Below are positions 1-8,130 of a stretch of 64,000 nt of DNA, one piece after another. The notes beneath the pieces are model-generated. The model was not told the DNA's origin. It ran no database searches and saw nothing but the letters and a program-made list of their open reading frames with translations. The translations under genes were made by a program, and so were the position numbers. Where the stretch lies: NCBI RefSeq assembly GCF_001705665.1, contig NZ_MDHA01000026.1, forward strand, positions 1 through 64,000, in the 5' to 3' direction. How positions within the stretch are numbered: the stretch's first letter is position 1; the number at the start of each line of letters is the position of its first letter. Source of the DNA: Thioclava sp. SK-1. Its GTDB lineage: Bacteria; Pseudomonadota; Alphaproteobacteria; Rhodobacterales; Rhodobacteraceae.

Positions 1-1
1 G

Positions 2-232
2 GGAGACTCCTATGACAACGCCCTCGCGGAGACGATAAACGGTCTCTACAAAACCGAACTGGTCCATCGCCAGGGTCCATGGCGCAACATGCAGTATCTG
101 GAAATGGCGACGCTCGGCTGGGTCGATTGGTTTAATCACCGGCGCTTGCTCGGCCCTATCGGAAACATACCGCCAGCAGAGGCTGAACAGAACTTCTATA
201 CACAGCGCGACGTGCTCGATATGGTCGCGTGA
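2..232 (+). mobile_element. IS3-family transposase (OrfB), C-terminal part, cut by window edge
   Basis: The frame opens at the window edge and runs 76 codons to a TGA. It begins with GDSYDNALAE, the conserved segment before the last catalytic Glu of IS3-family DDE integrases, and continues with TINGLYKTELV and WVDWFNHRRLL, which match the C-terminal rve core of IS3-group OrfB transposases. The catalytic Glu is in ALAETI. The 5' part of the element lies outside the window, so completeness cannot be judged. The reading frame is intact to its stop, and the element's right end follows about 40 bp later. Confidence 0.85.
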
Positions 233-245
233 AATGAAGCTATAG

Positions 246-271
246 GTCTCCGGTAAACCCGCGGCGATTCA
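246..271. repeat. Probable right terminal inverted repeat of the IS3-family element
   Basis: About 14 bp after the transposase stop the sequence reads TCTCCGGTAAACCC followed by GCGGCGATTCA. Read outward-in on the minus strand it starts TGAATCGCCGCGGGTTTACC, similar to the TGAACCGCCCCGGGTTT-type ends of many IS3-family elements. The left end is outside the window, so the repeat cannot be paired here, and the exact last base is an estimate. Confidence 0.5.
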
Positions 272-281
272 GTGTCAAACG

Positions 282-399
282 CGCCGAGACATCGAGGGCG
301 AAGTGTTCGAATACGTCAACGCTCTCTCACAACCCACGCCGGCGGCATTCATCGTTGAATGGGAAATCACCCGTGGCATTCGAAAAGCTCGCCGCCTAA
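282..399 (+). pseudogene. Frameshifted C-terminal remnant of a second IS3-family transposase
   Basis: Two adjacent frames together give the end of an IS3-family OrfB. Frame one (282-323) reads RRDIEGEVFEYVNA, the usual helix before the conserved tail. A different frame (331-399) reads NPRRRHSSLNGKSPVAFEKL and stops at TAA, the classic terminal motif of these transposases. The switch lies between 323 and 331, so a small indel has broken the gene. Everything upstream is replaced by the other IS, whose right end stops about 10 bp before this fragment. The simplest reading is that the first IS inserted into this one. It is not functional. Confidence 0.7.
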
Positions 400-440
400 A
401 ATGAGTAACACTCCGGAACGGAAAAGGTGCAAGTCTAGTG

Positions 441-1463
441 TTACACAGTCTCGCTGATCCGAATTTCGACGGGCACAATATGGTCTTTGCGCCCGATGCG
501 GCGCCCTGACAGAATGAAATCTTCCATCGCAGTCACAGTTTGCTCTACGACCGCTGTCAGCGGATGGCTGATTACGGCATCCACTGTGCCAGCTGCCAGG
601 GCGATATCGATATATGGGCTTGCCTCGGTCCCGATGATTTTGGGCGGCATTGGCACCTTTTGTGTCGCGCGGACCACGCCTTCCAATCCGCCGCCCGCCA
701 CAACTATCCCTGCGATGAGATCTTGGTCAAGCACGCTGCGCACAATGTCTTCGGCGCGCGCGTCCTCTTCTTGTGTGTAGACGACCGGACCGACATCCAG
801 CGAACAAGATGTGGTTGCGACATAGGACTGAAACCCGGACACATAGGCTTGGTGCGCATTGTAAGACCGCGATCCCGACAGCAACAAAACGCGCCCGCCC
901 GCAGGAAGCAATGCAGATATGATCCACCCGGTGCCCCGCCCCATTTTAATCGGGTCTGCCCCGATGAATGCAAGACATTCAGGAGCACACACATCAGTCA
1001 GCATTGCGACAACGCCACAGCCCTTTGCGGAGATATCTTTCAGGGCGTCGTGCACGGCAGGCGTATCGAATACAACCGCCGCGATCACGTCACACTGCGC
1101 GGCAAGCTGATACAGCCGGTCAATCATCATCCGCTCATCGAGACGATCAAGGTGAACCACCATCGGCGTGCCTCGCACCCGTGCGGCATTACGCACCCGC
1201 TCTGACAGGCGATCTGCAAATTCGCGATACAGCGTGCGTGGGGCAGGGTTCAACAAAAAGCCAAAGGTGCAGGCCGGTGCTTGCTCTGACAGGCGGTCAC
1301 GGATGACCGGTGTGCCGTAAAAGCCGATGCGCTGTGCCGTTTCCAGCACATGCCGCAGCGTTGATGGCTTTACGGTCGTGCGGCGGTTCAAAATCCGATC
1401 AACGGTCGACAGTGACACCCCGGCCATATCCGCGACATCTTGCATCGTGGGTCGTTTGGACAT
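441..1463 (-). CDS. LacI-family transcriptional regulator
   Basis: The N-terminus (MSKRPTMQDVADMAGVSLST) is a typical LacI helix-turn-helix at residues about 7-28, followed by the hinge helix and a periplasmic-binding-protein-like sugar sensor domain. The length of about 340 aa is normal for the family. I chose the ATG at 1463 because the HTH starts right after it. The frame stays open upstream to 1544 through a low-complexity Gln-Ala-Pro-Val segment encoded by 15-bp tandem repeats. It lies downstream of, and in the same direction as, the dehydrogenase operon and probably controls it or a related sugar-acid pathway; this is inferred from position. Its stop abuts the IS remnant. Confidence 0.85.
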   Translation of the reverse strand: MSKRPTMQDVADMAGVSLSTVDRILNRRTTVKPSTLRHVLETAQRIGFYGTPVIRDRLSEQAPACTFGFLLNPAPRTLYREFADRLSERVRNAARVRGTPMVVHLDRLDERMMIDRLYQLAAQCDVIAAVVFDTPAVHDALKDISAKGCGVVAMLTDVCAPECLAFIGADPIKMGRGTGWIISALLPAGGRVLLLSGSRSYNAHQAYVSGFQSYVATTSCSLDVGPVVYTQEEDARAEDIVRSVLDQDLIAGIVVAGGGLEGVVRATQKVPMPPKIIGTEASPYIDIALAAGTVDAVISHPLTAVVEQTVTAMEDFILSGRRIGRKDHIVPVEIRISETV

Positions 1464-1490
1464 CCGAACCAGCCTTTTTCGCTTTGCTTG

Positions 1491-1568
1491 CGCCACCGGG
1501 GCCTGCGTCACTGGGGCCTGCGCTACTTGGGCGGCCTGTCTCACCGGGGTTTACGCCACCGGGGGCCG
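1491..1568. repeat. Five imperfect 15-bp tandem repeats upstream of the lacI-type gene
   Basis: Units of the form CGCCACCGGGGCCTG recur at 1491, 1506, 1521, about 1539 and 1554, with a 3-bp interruption before the fourth. On the minus strand they are in frame with the regulator and would encode a repeated Gln-Ala-Pro-Val/Thr pentapeptide if translation began at 1544. No homologue with such an extension comes to mind, so I treat them as non-coding leader repeats. Confidence 0.6.
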
Positions 1569-1588
1569 TCATTTCAGGCGCCTTTATT

Positions 1589-1621
1589 ACAGGGGCGCGC
1601 AAAGATTACCCGCGCCCCTGT
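1589..1621 (-). terminator. Strong GC-rich hairpin after the dehydrogenase operon
   Basis: ACAGGGGCGCG and CGCGCCCCTGT form a perfect 11-bp stem around an 11-nt loop, starting 57 bp downstream of the cytochrome stop codon. There is no clear U-run after the stem on the minus strand (TAATAAAGG follows), so it may terminate weakly, protect the 3' end of the mRNA, or act with Rho. Confidence 0.45.
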
Positions 1622-1678
1622 GGTCTTGCAATCAGATCAGTCGCTTTAAGTTACTGGCCTGACATCACGCCGTCATGC

Positions 1679-2971
1679 TCACTCTCCAGCGGTGATCTTA
1701 TTACGCGCATCCAAAGAGCTGCGCATCTGCGTCACCAAAGCCGGATCCACAGGCCGGGCCGCATTGCCCCAACTGTTCCGGATGTAATCCAGAACATCGG
1801 CAATTTGGGCATCATCCATTTTCCACGCGAAGGACGGCATGCCACCGCCCGTAGGAGCGGCCTGAGTATGGGCTGCGCGCGCGCCCAATAACATCACACG
1901 CGCCAAATTGGTCGCATCATCGGACAACACGGCATGATTGTCTGCAAAGGCCGGAACCAGCAGCCCCATACCCTCGCCTGAAACACCGTGACAGGCGGCG
2001 CAATTGACCTCATAGGCCAGGGCACCACGCGTGGCCGTCAGATCCATCGGGGCAGGGGTTGTGACACCGGAACCAGGCACTGACTTCATGTATTGAGCCA
2101 TGGCCGTCAGATCATCAGGGCGCAAATATTGCAAGGAATGCTCTACCGCGTCGGCCATCGGGCCTGATGCCATCGCATGCCCGTCCGTGCCTGTGCCAAG
2201 ATAGGCGGCAATGTCATCAACACTGACCTGTCCCAGACCCTGATGCGGATTAGAGGTGATTTCTGGCGCATACCACCCGTCCACACGCGCCCCTTGAAGA
2301 TAGTTGTCCGAGATTTCGGCCCCCAGCGCATTGCGCGGCGTATGACAGGAGGAACAATGCCCGCCCGCATCCACCAGATACCGCCCGCGATCGGCCCCGC
2401 CGGCATCGCCCTTAAAACCGCTGTTATCGAAGAACAGCATGTTCCATCCCAGCATGGCAATGCGTTGGTTATAGGGGAACCCCATGCCTGCGTTCTCGTC
2501 GATCGCATTAGACACCGGGTCCAGCGTCGACATATAGGCCCACAGATCATGCATGTCCTGATCGGTCAGTTTGGCATAGGCCGTGTAGGGCATTGCCGGG
2601 TATAGCATCCCTTTGGAGCCTTGACCCTGACGCACCGCATCAAAGAAATCGCGCTCTGTCATCGCACCAATGCCCGTGTCCCGGTCAGGCGTGATGTTCG
2701 AAGACACCAGCGTCCCGAATGGCGTGCCAATTTCATAGCCGCCTGCAAAATCGCCCTGTCCTTGGGTGTGGCAGGCCGCGCAATCTGCACTGCGCATGAC
2801 ATATTCGCCCCGGGCAATCGCATCTGTATCGTCAGAGACAAAATCCGCCAAGGCGATCTGATCATCAGCGCCCGCATTGCGCGACGTATCCACGGTCGTC
2901 CAGACCCAGCCGCCGACAGCAACAGCTGCCACGACCACCACACCGCCAGCAATCCATTTCCAATTTGCCAT
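1679..2971 (-). CDS. Triheme cytochrome c subunit of a membrane-bound dehydrogenase
   Basis: Electron-transfer subunit that passes electrons from a flavoprotein dehydrogenase to the ubiquinone pool at the periplasmic face. Residues 6-24 form one hydrophobic N-terminal segment (signal anchor). Three c-type heme motifs are visible: CAACH at 64-68, CSSCH at 206-210 and CAACH at 324-328. Three hemes and about 430 aa match the cytochrome subunits of gluconate, 2-ketogluconate, sorbitol, fructose and alcohol dehydrogenases of acetic-acid and related bacteria. It starts 3 bp after the stop of the GMC flavoprotein, so the two are translationally coupled, third in a subunit 3-flavoprotein-cytochrome operon. 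The substrate cannot be told from sequence. Confidence 0.9.
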   Translation of the reverse strand: MANWKWIAGGVVVVAAVAVGGWVWTTVDTSRNAGADDQIALADFVSDDTDAIARGEYVMRSADCAACHTQGQGDFAGGYEIGTPFGTLVSSNITPDRDTGIGAMTERDFFDAVRQGQGSKGMLYPAMPYTAYAKLTDQDMHDLWAYMSTLDPVSNAIDENAGMGFPYNQRIAMLGWNMLFFDNSGFKGDAGGADRGRYLVDAGGHCSSCHTPRNALGAEISDNYLQGARVDGWYAPEITSNPHQGLGQVSVDDIAAYLGTGTDGHAMASGPMADAVEHSLQYLRPDDLTAMAQYMKSVPGSGVTTPAPMDLTATRGALAYEVNCAACHGVSGEGMGLLVPAFADNHAVLSDDATNLARVMLLGARAAHTQAAPTGGGMPSFAWKMDDAQIADVLDYIRNSWGNAARPVDPALVTQMRSSLDARNKITAGE

Positions 2972-2974
2972 ACG

Positions 2975-4747
2975 TTATGCCTCCACCAGCGGGCCGGGGT
3001 TCGGCACATATTTTTCAACGATTGCCTGCGCGGCACGAATGGCCAGCGCCCCCACCGTCCCCGTGGGGTTGTAGCCCGAATTCATCGGAAACACGGAGGC
3101 AGAGCAGACGAAAAGATTATGGCAATCCCAGCTTTGCAGCCAAGGGTTCACCACGGATGTGCGCGAGTCGGCCCCCATTGGCGTGCCGCCAATCACATGG
3201 TCAGAGGCGATAACGGCCGTGGTAAAGGGCTTATCGGCAAAATTGAACGGCGTGATATGCTGCGCACCCATTTCCTGCGCAATCTCAACCGCGCGATCCA
3301 TGGTGAATTTCGCCATGTTCCGATCCGATTGCGAATAATCATAGGTCACACGCAAAAGCGGCTGCCCAAATTTATCCGTATAAGTCGGGTCCAGATCCAG
3401 ATACCCCTGTTTGATGGGCATCGACGATCCCTGGTTAAAGATCGTGGTATAGGTCTGGTAGTGATCCTTATAGGCCTGCTTAAACCCTGCACCCCAGCGC
3501 GGTGTGCCCTCCGGCAATTTCCCTGCCTTGGAAATTGGCAAACCGTCACGCGCCAGTGTCAGCATCCCAGCGCCGTGCAAGAAATCCAGGTCCGAGTGAT
3601 CAAAATTATCGGCGTTATAATCGTCGATCTGGCTGCCCAGACCGCCCGCACCAATAAACGGGTTCATCTGTTCGCCTTCAATCCACATATCCACGCCAGA
3701 CACCGTCTGGAAGGTGAAGTTGCGGCCAACACTGCCTTCTTGCGTGCGCGGGTCATAGGGCTGACCGATCTCGGACAAAAGCAGCAACCGCGTGCTGTCC
3801 ACCTGAAACGCCGTGACGCAGACAATATCTGCCTCTTGCACATGTTCTTGGCCTTGCGCATCGACATAGGTCACACCGGTGACGGTTTCCCCATCTTCGG
3901 CCTTATTGACGCGGATGACACAGCTTTCTGTCAGCAGACGGAAGTTCTTGCGCCGCATAAGCACCGGGAAAATACAGGCTTGCGGTGAGGATTTGGAATA
4001 ATTCCCACAGCCAAAGCCCAGGCAGAACCCGCAATACGAACAGGCACCCATGCTGACGCCCAGCGGGTTGACATAGGGCTGGCTTAGGTTCGCCACCGGG
4101 ATGGTGAACGGGTGATAGCCCATGCGGGTCGTAGCGTCGTTAAACACTTCCATTGACCGTAGTGTCTTGAGGGCAGGGGTGGGATACTCGCGGCTGCGCG
4201 GCCCTTCAAACGGGTTGCCGCCTGCGTTGATCTTGCCCTGAATATTTCCCGCCTTACCAGAGATACCCGCAATCCGTTCAAATCGATCATAAAACGGTTC
4301 CAGCTCGTCATAGGTAATGCCCCAGTCTTGCAGCTGCAGCTCTCCGTCATCGGCACGCTCGATGCCATAGCGCTCAATCGTGCGCGAGCGGATTTCAAAA
4401 TCATAAGGATCAAAACGCCAGGCCATCCCGGCCCAATGGAAACCGGCGCCGCCGACGCCTCCACCCAGCTCAAAGATACCGAAATCACGCTGTGGCACGG
4501 CCACCTGATCGGTGGTGTTACGGAATGTCAGCGTATTGTCCTTGGGTGGAGAGAACAACTCTTTGCGGATCGCCCACCGCAATTCGTCAGGGTCCACAGC
4601 TGGGGGTGTATGGGTCGAGGTGTCCATCCACGGGCCGCGATCAATCGCGACGACGTTTAAACCTGCGCGGGTGAGTTCTTCGGCCATGAGCGATCCTGCC
4701 CAGCCGAGGCCGACGATGACCACGTCTGCTTTTTGATTGGTTGCCAT
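2975..4747 (-). CDS. GMC-family flavoprotein, large subunit of gluconate 2-dehydrogenase-type enzyme
   Basis: FAD-dependent sugar, sugar-acid or polyol dehydrogenase of the GMC oxidoreductase superfamily. The FAD-binding loop GLGWAG lies at residues 13-18, and the C-terminal GMC signature ends in GYNPTGTVGAL at about 558-568. The 590-aa length fits gluconate 2-dehydrogenase and fructose/sorbitol dehydrogenase large subunits. There is no signal peptide; such subunits are carried across the membrane with the Tat-exported small subunit. That partner (subunit 3) is directly upstream with a 20-bp gap and the cytochrome directly downstream with a 3-bp gap, so this is the catalytic subunit of a complete three-part enzyme. 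Substrate identity remains open. Confidence 0.92.
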   Translation of the reverse strand: MATNQKADVVIVGLGWAGSLMAEELTRAGLNVVAIDRGPWMDTSTHTPPAVDPDELRWAIRKELFSPPKDNTLTFRNTTDQVAVPQRDFGIFELGGGVGGAGFHWAGMAWRFDPYDFEIRSRTIERYGIERADDGELQLQDWGITYDELEPFYDRFERIAGISGKAGNIQGKINAGGNPFEGPRSREYPTPALKTLRSMEVFNDATTRMGYHPFTIPVANLSQPYVNPLGVSMGACSYCGFCLGFGCGNYSKSSPQACIFPVLMRRKNFRLLTESCVIRVNKAEDGETVTGVTYVDAQGQEHVQEADIVCVTAFQVDSTRLLLLSEIGQPYDPRTQEGSVGRNFTFQTVSGVDMWIEGEQMNPFIGAGGLGSQIDDYNADNFDHSDLDFLHGAGMLTLARDGLPISKAGKLPEGTPRWGAGFKQAYKDHYQTYTTIFNQGSSMPIKQGYLDLDPTYTDKFGQPLLRVTYDYSQSDRNMAKFTMDRAVEIAQEMGAQHITPFNFADKPFTTAVIASDHVIGGTPMGADSRTSVVNPWLQSWDCHNLFVCSASVFPMNSGYNPTGTVGALAIRAAQAIVEKYVPNPGPLVEA

Positions 4748-4767
4748 TTGAGCTGCCTGTCTTGAAT

Positions 4768-5499
4768 TCAGTCGCGGGGGATAAGGCTGACTGGTTCAAG
4801 GTCTAATGCCTCGCCCAGCCGGTCGGTATAAAGCCGGAAGTCATATCGTGCGCCGGGAAAGCCGATCAGCTTCCATCCCGCCATGTCACGATTGCCGCCG
4901 TAGATTGGATCCGAAAAATAACCTTCGCGGACGTTTTGCAACATCAGCTCAAAAAAGGCTTTGGTATTGACCGCATCGTCCAATTGAACAGAGCCATCTT
5001 CCATACCGCGCAAAATCTCGTCCTGTCGATTGGGTTGCAGGTCTGCAAAGCTAGCGCCGTCACGAGCCTGCGCATAAGCCTCCAGCGCGCGCAACCCAGT
5101 CGCATAGCGTTCACGCGGCGTTGCGATAAACTGCGGGGTTTGCATCAGATCATCTTCATTGGCGCGTTTGGGGCCTTCGCGGTATAGCGACGCGCCTGCG
5201 CCAAACCGATCGGCAAGCTGCGCATCAAGGAAATCCACGCATCCTGCTTCGGTCGCTGATGGACCAAGCTCATCCCCCGGGATCAGCCGATCGAACACTG
5301 CCGAAATGGTGCGTTCGGCGGTGTCATCGGTCAGCACCTGCCGGGCGCCGCCTGCAATAGCCGGGCGCGGCAGCATATCTTTAGCCACAGTCATATCCGT
5401 GGGATAGCCGGTCATTTCGGTGGCGCTTGCCCTGGTGGTGGCTGCGGCACCGACCGCAGCCAGTGCACTGAGGGATTTCAGAGCCTCTCGTCTGTTCAT
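4768..5499 (-). CDS. Gluconate 2-dehydrogenase subunit 3 family protein (small subunit)
   Basis: First gene of the dehydrogenase operon. The N-terminus MNRREALKSLSALAAVGAAA carries a twin-arginine motif and a hydrophobic stretch ending near residue 26 (RASA), as in Tat substrates. The rest matches the gluconate 2-dehydrogenase subunit 3 family in length (243 aa) and in motifs such as VFDRLIPGDELGPSA and the tail ending in GWKLIGFPG. In characterised relatives this subunit escorts the cofactor-loaded flavoprotein through the Tat pathway and stabilises it; here that is inferred from the family and the operon. Confidence 0.88.
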   Translation of the reverse strand: MNRREALKSLSALAAVGAAATTRASATEMTGYPTDMTVAKDMLPRPAIAGGARQVLTDDTAERTISAVFDRLIPGDELGPSATEAGCVDFLDAQLADRFGAGASLYREGPKRANEDDLMQTPQFIATPRERYATGLRALEAYAQARDGASFADLQPNRQDEILRGMEDGSVQLDDAVNTKAFFELMLQNVREGYFSDPIYGGNRDMAGWKLIGFPGARYDFRLYTDRLGEALDLEPVSLIPRD

Positions 5500-5862
5500 T
5501 CGGTTTCCCTTACGCTGGCTTCAGCGGGCGAATGAAAAACATGCGTCGTCCAGATGCCGCGCAGATCGTTTGCGGGCATAAACAGACACCTGAAATCACG
5601 GGCCGGCCGAAGTCTGATTTGTCACGGTGGCAACACGTCAATATCAATGTGTCAGCCATGTTTCTGTGGCTTATGCCCCTGATCTGGTGTGGACAATACA
5701 TCACCAGCGGTTTTGACAAGCGATGCGTCAAAACCCTTCAAAATGACATATTCCCGCAATTCATATGCCTATGACACAACCGGTCACACAACCCGTGGCC
5801 ATTTGCCGCGCGCTGCCCGATCTGCTGATGCAAACCATCCCCGGTCGCGCGGCACGCTTGCG
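5500..5862. other. 363-bp intergenic region upstream of the dehydrogenase operon
   Basis: No credible gene was seen on either strand. It must hold the promoter of the minus-strand dehydrogenase operon and the 3' end of the VOC gene. The only striking structure is the 9-9-9 inverted repeat at 5709-5735. Confidence 0.6.
5709..5735. promoter_or_regulatory. Perfect 9-bp inverted repeat, possible operator
   Basis: GGTTTTGAC and GTCAAAACC flank a 9-nt spacer. It lies about 210 bp upstream of the dehydrogenase operon start and about 128 bp downstream of the VOC gene stop. There is no U-run on either side, so an operator is more likely than a terminator. The LacI-type regulator is one candidate binder, though its family usually prefers compact palindromes without a long spacer. 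Confidence 0.35.
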
Positions 5863-6243
5863 TCAGGAAACCCGTTCAGACAGCTCCACAAGGTTCAGAT
5901 CCGGGTCACGCAGATAAATTGATCGCAAGCGCCCGGTCGCGCCGCTGCGCAAGACCGGACCGTCAACGATCTGCGCCCCGTTTTTGCGCAATGTTGCCAG
6001 CGCATCCTCCAGCGGCACCTCTAACAAGAAACACAGGTCCAGCGCGCCTGGAACCGGCAAATGTGCCTTAGGTTCATACTCTTGACCTTTCACATGGATG
6101 TTGATCTTTTGATCTCCAAAGCGCAGTGCCTTGCGCCCCTCTCCAAATCGTTCCAGACGCATGCCAAGAAGATCAACATAGAATGCGATACAGGCGGCCT
6201 CATCGACCGTGGTCAAAACAAGATGATCAAGACTGCGGATCAT
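5863..6243 (-). CDS. VOC-superfamily (glyoxalase/bleomycin-resistance fold) protein
   Basis: A single vicinal-oxygen-chelate domain of 126 aa starting MIRSLDHLVLTTVD, the usual first beta strand with a metal-ligand His (DHLVL). It contains FYVDLLGMRLERF and ends with the last strand YLRDPDLNLVEL, whose Glu is the usual second metal ligand. An AAGGA ribosome-binding site 8 nt before the ATG at 6243 supports this start over the longer frame beginning at 6276. VOC proteins include dioxygenases, glyoxalases and resistance proteins; nothing here fixes the substrate. It is a single gene between unrelated neighbours on the same strand. Confidence 0.85.
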   Translation of the reverse strand: MIRSLDHLVLTTVDEAACIAFYVDLLGMRLERFGEGRKALRFGDQKINIHVKGQEYEPKAHLPVPGALDLCFLLEVPLEDALATLRKNGAQIVDGPVLRSGATGRLRSIYLRDPDLNLVELSERVS

Positions 6244-6335
6244 TGGAGCGTCCTTTTCAAGCAGCTCATAATACATACCAGCGCCGGGCCTGCATCAAAC
6301 CACACCTAGATTTGGCTGGGCACGGGGCGCGCCGC

Positions 6336-7262
6336 CTATGCCGGGCGTCGCGCAAGGGCGCGGCGGGCGAACAGATCTTGGGCCTGCACGACCAACATTC
6401 CAAGCAAAACCAGTGCCCCGCCCAGCAAAAACCCTGACGTTAGGCGTTCGCCCAGCAGCAGCGCCCCCGCCAAGACGCCAAACACCGGCGTCATGAAACT
6501 AAGTACACCAAGGCGCGAGGATGGGTAGATCTGTAGCAACCGGAACCAAACTAAAAAACTGAGCGTGCATACCAGCAGCGTCTGCGCGCTAAGGTTGGCA
6601 ATATCGACCGGCCCAGGTGTCATCGCAACGCGCCCGGTCACAATACTAAAGCCCAGTGCCAAAAGCCCGGCCACGAACAGCTGACAGGTCAGAGTTTGCG
6701 CAGGCGGCGCATTGGCCAGACGCGTGGTGCGGATCACCACGGTCGTCAGCCCCCAACCCAGCCCAGCGCCAAGGCCAAGCAGATCCCCCACCACCATGGA
6801 CGGTGCCATTGGATCTGCTCCGCGCAGCTCTGGCACCAGAAAGATCACCGCCACGCCCGAAAATGTGATGGCCACACCCAGCCATTGTAGCAGCGACAGC
6901 CGCTCCTCGGGCTGAATGATATGCAACCCTATGGCGGCAAATATCGGCGCAGTATAAAGGAACACCGCCATATGCGAGGCCGTGGTCCATCGCAGCCCTT
7001 CGGCAACTAGAACATATTCCGCGCCAAACAGCGTGCCTGCCAGCAGTCCCGGCCCGATGAACACGCCACGCAGCCAGCGTTCGTGAAAAATCAGACGGCT
7101 CAGCGTGACGACCAATGCTGCCGCAATGATTGAGCGCAGGCCGATTTGCATCATCGGATCAATCGCCGGGGCAGCCAATTTTATCGCGCTTTGTTGCAGC
7201 CCCCAGGTGGTGCACAGCACAATCATCAGCCCGAAGGCGGTCAGGTCAATCGGTCGTTTCAT
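6336..7262 (-). CDS. EamA-type (DMT superfamily) inner-membrane exporter
   Basis: 308 aa with about ten hydrophobic segments arranged as two EamA repeats: the first starts FGLMIVLCTTWGLQQSAIKL, the second near GDLLGLGAGLGWGLTTVVI. Such proteins usually export amino acids or other small metabolites. It is transcribed divergently from an AraC-family regulator whose start is about 100 bp away, a common pairing in which the regulator controls the exporter. Substrate unknown. Confidence 0.85.
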   Translation of the reverse strand: MKRPIDLTAFGLMIVLCTTWGLQQSAIKLAAPAIDPMMQIGLRSIIAAALVVTLSRLIFHERWLRGVFIGPGLLAGTLFGAEYVLVAEGLRWTTASHMAVFLYTAPIFAAIGLHIIQPEERLSLLQWLGVAITFSGVAVIFLVPELRGADPMAPSMVVGDLLGLGAGLGWGLTTVVIRTTRLANAPPAQTLTCQLFVAGLLALGFSIVTGRVAMTPGPVDIANLSAQTLLVCTLSFLVWFRLLQIYPSSRLGVLSFMTPVFGVLAGALLLGERLTSGFLLGGALVLLGMLVVQAQDLFARRALARRPA

Positions 7263-7359
7263 ATCACAGCCATATGTCAGGGTCTGACTGTCACTTAGCT
7301 GTGGCGTGATATATGCATATAGCGACGATCTGCCAAATCATTCCAGAATCACGCCAATC

Positions 7360-8130
7360 ATGACACCGCTCTATCTGCGTCAACCCCCACACCATGTGAC
7401 CCTGCCTGCGCCTGTCTGGTTCCGGGTAGAAGACATGCCTGATAATGCCACCTATCCCGCGCTGCGCCACCCTTGGGGGGAGTTTGTCTATTGCTATCGT
7501 GGCGTGACCGAATTGCGCAGCGGGGGGCAGGTTTTTCTTGCCCCGCCACATATGGCGTTTTGGATCCCGGCGGACGTTGATCAGATTGGCTATAACCGCC
7601 GCGCGACCACGCATATATCGATTTACATCGACCCATCATTATGCGGTGGCATGCCGCAAGGCGCGACCTCGCTCAGCGTAACGCCTTTGCTGCGTGCGAT
7701 GCTTGACCGGTTGGCAGGCGCACAGTTCGATGCAACGCCCCGGCAAGCCCGGCTGCTGCGGGTCATGGTGGATGAAATGGCGGGCTGCACACTTGCCCAA
7801 AGCTTTTTGCCCGACAGTGATCATCCCGCGCTGCGACGCCTTCTTTCATCACTGCATGACACGCCGTGGAATCGGCAAGGCGCAGGTATTTTGGCGCGCC
7901 GTTTCGGCCTAAGCGAGCGAACGCTGGCGCGGCTGTGTCAGCGCGATCTGGGCATGTCTTTGACCGAGTGGCGCAATCGGCTGCGCGTGGTGCGTGCCAT
8001 TGCCATGTTACAAGACGGGCAGAGGGTAGAGACCATCGCCCTTGACCTGGGCTATGCCACCGCTTCGGCCTTTATCGCAATGTTCAAAGGCATCACAGGT
8101 GACAGCCCCGCACGCTATGCTGGTCGCTAA
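7360..8130 (+). CDS. AraC-family transcriptional regulator
   Basis: 256 aa from the ATG at 7360 (MTPLYLRQPPHHVTLPAPVW); the frame is open from 7306 but the extra 18 residues look like leader. The N-terminal half is a cupin-like sensor (WGEFVYCYRGVTELRSGG and PPHMAFWIPADV). The C-terminal 100 residues hold the double helix-turn-helix, with LARRFGLSERTLARL in the first HTH and ALDLGYATASAFIAMFK plus the closing PARY in the second. The layout resembles AraC regulators that control an adjacent transporter. It is divergent from the EamA exporter and probably regulates it. Confidence 0.85.
   Translation: MTPLYLRQPPHHVTLPAPVWFRVEDMPDNATYPALRHPWGEFVYCYRGVTELRSGGQVFLAPPHMAFWIPADVDQIGYNRRATTHISIYIDPSLCGGMPQGATSLSVTPLLRAMLDRLAGAQFDATPRQARLLRVMVDEMAGCTLAQSFLPDSDHPALRRLLSSLHDTPWNRQGAGILARRFGLSERTLARLCQRDLGMSLTEWRNRLRVVRAIAMLQDGQRVETIALDLGYATASAFIAMFKGITGDSPARYAGR

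Noticed and set aside
1491-1568. Tandem repeats that could be taken for a CRISPR array
   Set aside because: Units are 15 bp without spacers and imperfect; no cas genes in the window.
2621-3988. 455-codon open frame on the plus strand across the dehydrogenase genes
   Set aside because: It is antisense to clear cytochrome c and GMC sequence, has no ribosome-binding site and no recognisable domain; long open antisense frames are expected in GC-rich coding DNA.
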